Positions 58,518-64,000 of a stretch of DNA of 64,000 nucleotides are shown piece after piece (the first letter of the stretch is position 1; every line of letters begins with the position of its first letter). Origin of the DNA: Megalopta genalis (Eukaryota > Arthropoda > Insecta > Hymenoptera > Halictidae); contig NC_135014.1 in NCBI RefSeq assembly GCF_051020955.1, positions 38,396,742 through 38,460,741 on the forward strand. Reading direction: 5' to 3'. A program made the position numbers and the translations under genes. Below the pieces are notes generated by a model. That model was not told the DNA's origin. It did not search any database and saw only the letters and a list, made by a program, of their open reading frames with translations.

Positions 58518-61500
58518 TGCATTTTAAATTTCATAGGAATTTTATACAAATTTTATAGAAGTCTCATATGCTGCAACAGTGCCAATTCGAAATTGAATCC
58601 ACTTTTTGTTACACTCCTATCGAGTCGAATCAAATTTCAGTTGAACTTCAAGCATAACCAATTTAAGACTGATTATGCTTGGACAATGGTCCGAGGTTAA
58701 GAATAAAAGTTGGTCGTTAAAAAAGTTAAACCGGTTGAGAACAATCCGGAAAAATCCACTCACATGAAAAGTGTTCTCTCGGCACCGAGGCCTCTTTGGA
58801 TTTCCGGAGCTCGTATTTCTTTCCCCTATAGCAAGCAATGCATCAAATTTCGTACGGGGGGAGTGATGGTCCAAAGAACGAGGAGGCCAACTGCTATTTA
58901 CCGCTTTTGCACGTTTATCAACTGTAATAGTTACATACTCTCCCCACAACTGCGAATTTGCAGTCGCTTTTTGAACGCGACAGATTAATGATTTGCATCT
59001 TTACTAAATAGTGACTAATACGATAATGCAACGATGCACGCTGCAATTTACATCGATTTGGGAGCGACTATGTAAATTCTCGCGTACGGGACGCCTTTTC
59101 ACGATGTTAAAAATAGAAAGGAGAAGGTCTTACGCACAATCTAACAATATTGGGCAAATGTTATACAGAATAAGGAATAAGTTTAAATGTTTGTTACTCG
59201 CGAATAACGTTATTTAAGTTGTTGGTTATTCATAAATAAGAAATAAATTTAATATATTCGTTACGTAAAATTTTCGAATGAAAGGGAATTCAATGGTGAA
59301 TTCAAACGCAATAATCTTTTTCAACTGGACTAAATGACTTAAATTTGTTTAATGTTAATGAGACTAATTTGCTGTATAATGACTAAATTTTACTATTACT
59401 TGAAATAATAATAAGAAACTGGAAGACTCTCGTTTTCTTAACTTTTTCCTCTGAACTTGGAACGAAAATTGAAAAAAAACGTGTCTTGTAGATTTCGATA
59501 ACTTGTATGCGTATTGAAAATTTCATTGAAATCGGTTATTTTTATTTGGGATCTATTGTGCCAAAATCGTTGCACTAGTTAAAGAGTCGAAATTCTATCA
59601 AAATTCAATTGCAAACGTGTTAGATGCCGGTAATAATTTTGTTCTTAATATTCATAGTCTCATTCCAAGTGAAGTTTGACCTCGTAGATGGAAGTTTGAA
59701 TCAATTACTTCAACCTAAGATAGTTTAAGTGCACTTCCAAATTCAATTGGCAGTGACCATCCTTAGTTTGACAATGAATTCCCATAGTATGAAACTGTCT
59801 AAGCAGTGCCATATTTCACCCCAATTTCAACAGGAAAGTGTATATAGTTGGTCACTAATCAATTCCTAAACATCGCGATGTCCGCAGATACGTTTCAAAA
59901 CTTGAGGACACGTCGCGACCGCAGAATTAATTAACAATGTTCAGGTTAGGCAAATCAAACGGTCATGATAGTGTAGAAATTCTATTGTCAATTGTGTAAT
60001 TGTGTGCGATGTGGTCCAGGTGGTATATTACAAGGGAAACATGACGGAGTTTCCGAGTCAGTCCGTGTAATCGATGTAACAGCATAAATCAGTTCGAGTT
60101 GGTAACAAATCAGACACGTTTGCGTCAAATGGCCAATTACGAAAACTTAGTCTCCATTTAATTGGTAGTATCACTTATACAAGAATTAATACGCGTGTGA
60201 TTAATCATGTAACGGGAAGACATAAATTTTGCAACGTTTTGTTCAAAGATTTTTACAAAGAATATTTGCATATTTATACACGTATTTATCCACAATATTT
60301 ATATAAGTACATATTTACTTATTATTTATATATACATTTTAAAACAGTATAATTTTTTCTATGTGCGACCAAATGTCTTGAGTTACTTTCCAAATAAATT
60401 TTTGAAAAATGTAATGATTGAAACTGTATTAAAAATTTGAAGAATACATTTCGAAATATATAAGAATTTTTAGACATATTGATGTTATAAAATATAAAAA
60501 AGGATTAAGTATAACGCTATGCTGTATTGTTTTAGGATATTTCTAAGCAGAAACTGTAAATGTCAAAGGATCACAATCTCATTTATTTGAATTTACAGTG
60601 ACCTTAGATCTTAGACCTTAAATTGGGCACGGTGTATATTCTTGCCCTATTCAATTTTTAATCATTTTTTTTGTTAAACCAAAATCACAGCAATAAAATA
60701 GTAGTAATTTCCACTCTATAAGAGACAATAAATAATTTTATGAAATATCTCTTTTCCACGTAACTTAGATTATTTGCTGCCGTAATATTTATTTGTACCT
60801 ATTGATATCTAAAATGCGTCTTTCTTCTTCAAAAATTTAGAGAAAGAATAGACTTAGATTTGAATCATTATATCCGGTGTCCTCAAATATCCTCCGCGAT
60901 TATGAAAATTAGGTTATCCTATAATTTGTGTCATTTTTGCCGCTAGGTGACAAATAATAATACTTGATTTCCTTTGAATCATTATCCATCAACCACTGTT
61001 TTCAATGACTTGTCCATTTCACGCTATTTTTTTGTAACTTGATGTTTTGTAATGGAACAGATGTTCAAATGGAGCAACACTGGTTTTGCAAATTCCATAA
61101 CGTACCGGTTACGTTGTTGCGGGACTACCATCATTTTCCTGTAATAAGACACGTCGTGGTAGTCAAAGTAGCAATTCTACGAGTCCCTTGTTCTCGCAAC
61201 ACCACAATATAGTGTGTAATATCCACCGTTACGAACTCGCATACATACATTCATAATCGCGCAGGATACTTATGGATACACTGTATAATTCGAACATAAC
61301 ACGGTTACCGATGTACACGAACCTTGCTAAAGCAGAAACAAAAATGGTACACGAAAATAGACAACAGTCTGACGGCGAAAGCTCTTGGTAGTTAACTCTA
61401 TATGGTCCGAATTGTTTATGTTTCATATTTTTTATATTAAAGAATTGATATATATTTCGATTGATTTGTATCAATCACTACATATAAATTAACATCGGCC

Positions 61501-61756
61501 TCGCAATTTAAAAAAAAATCTTGTTTTTGTAGGGATTTGATAAAAATATTTAGTGTCGATTGTTTTGCAACCTTTTACACAATGCTCGTTGAACTACAGT
61601 TGACCATTATTTGAATTATTTCGAATAAATATTCATCTAAAATAACTATTCGAATTAATTCTTTTTAGTCGAATATTTTATTTGAACAACAATTGTTCAT
61701 TATTCGTAACAAATTATTATTTTTATGCGAACAAATTATTCGGACAGGGATTGTAA
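58518..61756. other. Gene-free stretch
   Basis: The block 58590-59200 is less AT-rich and open in several frames with no motif. A diverged TTGGAACGAAAATT near 59458 resembles part of family B (18469). The rest is AT-rich. At 61599-61720 several ATTCGAATA-type words occur. No gene is supported. Confidence 0.5.
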
Positions 61757-62160
61757 AATTGTTCGAATGGCTAAACTTTTCCTTACGGGTTTCTATTTTT
61801 ATGACTTTCCAGTGTACATTCCAATGGATTTTATTGATAAAAGGGCTAAACTTTTCCTTAAGGGTTGTGTCAAGGTTATGCCAATGTTAGAACTACTTTA
61901 AAAGGTTAACAAGGTTAAAACTACGTCTGTGGACTGAATATGCATCAATATAGCGCGCTAAACTGTTAAGAACTCTGGAAATTCGTCAACTTTGGACGCG
62001 CATAACTTGTTAACAAATGAATTTAGGTCTTATTTTAATTACATTCCTAGATTCAGAACTTCGATTTATGGACTTTTCTCGACAAAATCCATTGGGATAT
62101 ACACGGGAAAGTAAAAAGAAATAGAAACCCCAAGGAAAAGTTAAACCGATTCGAATAATA
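61757..62160. mobile_element. 404-bp element with ~80-bp inverted arms
   Basis: The left arm (61757-61837) reads GTTCGAATGGCTAAACTTTT then CCTTACGGGTTTCTATTTTT and ends in CAATGGATTTTA. The right arm (62081-62160) reads GACAAAATCCATTGGGATAT and continues to AAGGAAAAGTTAAACCGATT then CGAATAAT, its inverted counterpart. A third partial copy of the arm tip (GGCTAAACTTTTCCTTAAGG) lies at 61844. No coding trace or clear target duplication was seen. Confidence 0.7.
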
Positions 62161-64000
62161 ATTTTTTAAGGATATACGCTCGCGGTTAGTAAAACGAAGT
62201 TTGAGCTGAGTTATAGCATTTCAAAGTTGTCGTTCAAAATCGGCGACTAGTTTCGCACCAACCTAGTAACTTGATGTCAGCTAAAAATATGGCTTGCATC
62301 TGCTATGTCAAAACTAATATGTTTAACTCGTGTATGTTGTAAATCACACTATATAAAAGTATCCGCAAAGTACATAGTTACTACTCGACGTTACATTAAA
62401 CTACACCTCTCGTTACGTTAAGGATTTATATAAATTTAAACGCCAACATTCTTAATATCTTCTATCATATAAGAAGTTTTAACAAATTATTTAATACCTT
62501 TAGTTCTGATATGTAACTTTCAATACGATAATGAAATGAATAAAGAATTATTACAGTATAAAAATAGTAAAATACTCAGATTTCACCGTTTGTGGCTGCT
62601 TGTTCTAGCCACCTCAAAAATGTAATATCACAAACTTGTAATAAGAAAGAATATAAGCGGTTAAAATGCAGCACAATTTTTAAAAAATTTCGCTTTCCTA
62701 TATTTTACTTATATTACAACACACAATGATATGTGTTAAAGATAACGTTTAAATTTTTCTTGCGTTGTTCTTTTATGTCTTTCTTGTATCTTTCATTCTT
62801 CGTATTTTCTTCTTTTCTCCAAACTCCTTCACAACCGGTACAACTATCCTAGTGTTTGACTGCGCTAATGAAATTTTATCGAATCGCAGGGGTGTATCTG
62901 AATGTCTCATCACGAGTCTCCTCGTCCATTCGAAATCGCCGGGTCTCGGTTAGGTGGCTCTTCGAGTTTCCTGGCAAACCTCTTCAATATGCAGCAGGAG
63001 TATCTTAACATTGTCTACTTCTGTGTTGTAAACCGAAGGCTTCAACTAAAGTGTAAAACAGAACGGCATAAAATGTAAACGTAAATTCGGCTATAGCAAC
63101 GTACACGTATACCTTAAAATCGGCTATACCTATAGAAACGAAATTATGTCGCATACATACTTTTATAGGAGCCTATTATGTCAGTCGTGTCACAAGCATG
63201 TCACGTAAAAGAAGATATGAACGTGTCGAGCGTACCAATACGAAGCGTATCCAAATGCATTGCAACAAAACCGTGTTTAAAGAATTTCCTGAAGAATGTG
63301 ACTTGCGAAAATGTGTAGAACGCCATCCGTACAGAACGACATCGCGAACTGAAGTAGGTGAAGAACAAAAAGAAGAATTTTCTCACACCATTTGACCCAA
63401 ATCTTTCCCGGTTTCTTTCTTCGTCTACCCCTATCTCTCAGTTATTTCAAACATTCGAAACTTTATTGTATTTTTATTCGACGGAGACCAGTAAATTCAT
63501 GTCAGATGTAGAAGAAGCTAGGTCAGATCAATACGGTCGCAGTTTTCTCGTAATTATTCGGCAGCCGGTTCTCAATAAAACGCGGATCAGGATGCAAAAG
63601 CGGCGGGTTCATTGCACTCTCCTGGTGCCGTTGCCGGTGTCCACGAGTAATAGACTTTTGATGCGGCGTCCAAATGGCGCCGCCGATAAATCGCCGTTCT
63701 CCGATATTCCGGCATTGTTCGTAGATTAACGCGCTTTAAATACTTTCCGTTTTTCCTAGACCTCAACGATAAATAATCGGTGGAACAACCGGACATTGTA
63801 ACTCGCCCATGTTGTTTACAATCAAATCGATGAACTATGTTTTATATGGTTACACGGTTTTTCACGCGATGTCAAACGAGGTAATATCTTCTCGAAATCT
63901 TTACCTTAGAAACGTCCTGTTCGTATTTATTTATTTATAGCAAAATTCTTGAAAAACATTAGAAAATTTCTTTATAAATGTGATAAAAAGATCTATTTCT
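62161..64000. other. Gene-free stretch with GC-richer end
   Basis: AT-rich to 62760, then mixed. The segment 63580-63740 is GC-rich, with GGCGGGTTC-, GCGGCGTCC- and GGCGCCGCC-type words and open frames on both strands but no motif. The window ends in AT-rich DNA. Confidence 0.5.

Noticed and set aside
1..64000. tRNA, rRNA or snRNA genes
   Set aside because: No TPsiC-type GGTTCRAATCC arm with a matching acceptor and no conserved rRNA or snRNA core was seen on either strand by eye. A covariance search would be needed to exclude decayed copies.

Overview
This 64 kb window looks like gene-poor nuclear DNA from an insect, most likely a hymenopteran (bee, wasp or ant). The reasons are strong AT-richness broken by short CpG-containing blocks, long CT and AAT microsatellites, no bacterial gene layout, and termini resembling mariner, Tc1-like, hAT-like and possibly piggyBac-like elements. 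The assignment to order rests on remembered resemblance of repeats, not on a search. I found no intact protein-coding gene, tRNA, rRNA, snRNA or CRISPR array. The longest ATG-started open frame is 150 codons, lies in a GC-rich block open in several frames, and resembles nothing I know. The window is best read as intergenic or long-intron DNA.

What it does hold is a layered set of decayed mobile elements. Two protein relics are readable. A mariner transposase fragment lies at 21139-21400 (+), with the WWDxxG block and the HDNAR block one frame apart. A Ty3/gypsy-type integrase zinc-finger fragment lies at 41271-41816 (-), in three frames. A third, weak gypsy-like pol trace lies at 6671-7220 (+). 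Short non-autonomous elements with visible ends include a hAT-type element with a perfect 8-bp target duplication (55375-55840), a Tc1-type element with TA flanks (18270-18618), a TA-flanked palindromic family (53658-53863, 56393-56599, half copy near 25295), an 82-bp mariner mini-element nested inside another inverted-repeat element (35809-35890 in 35721-35952), a 607-bp TA-flanked element (40584-41190), a 404-bp element with long inverted arms (61757-62160) and a CCAAT-rich fold-back element (22759-23036, partial copy 12805-13005). The commonest repeat, called family A here, has about a dozen degraded copies.

Region by region: 0-10 kb is AT-rich with an AAT microsatellite, family A copies and a GC-richer block at 8.05-8.72 kb. 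10-20 kb has several inverted-repeat elements and an unusual hairpin-dense block at 18.85-19.43 kb. 20-30 kb has the mariner relic, a CT run, the CCAAT fold-back and two abutting perfect palindromes at 23.83 kb. 30-40 kb has a 26-bp palindrome, a long CT run and the nested element. 40-50 kb has the integrase relic, two neighbouring minisatellites (17-bp and 21-bp units, 44.4-45.0 kb) and CpG-rich blocks near 47 and 49 kb. 50-64 kb has the clearest hAT and palindromic elements and two large inverted repeats.

No set of genes works together here. The features most worth a second look are the hairpin cluster at 18.85-19.43 kb, the octamer-bearing 17-bp array, the in-register 21-bp array and the paired palindromes. 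None can be called a new system from sequence alone.
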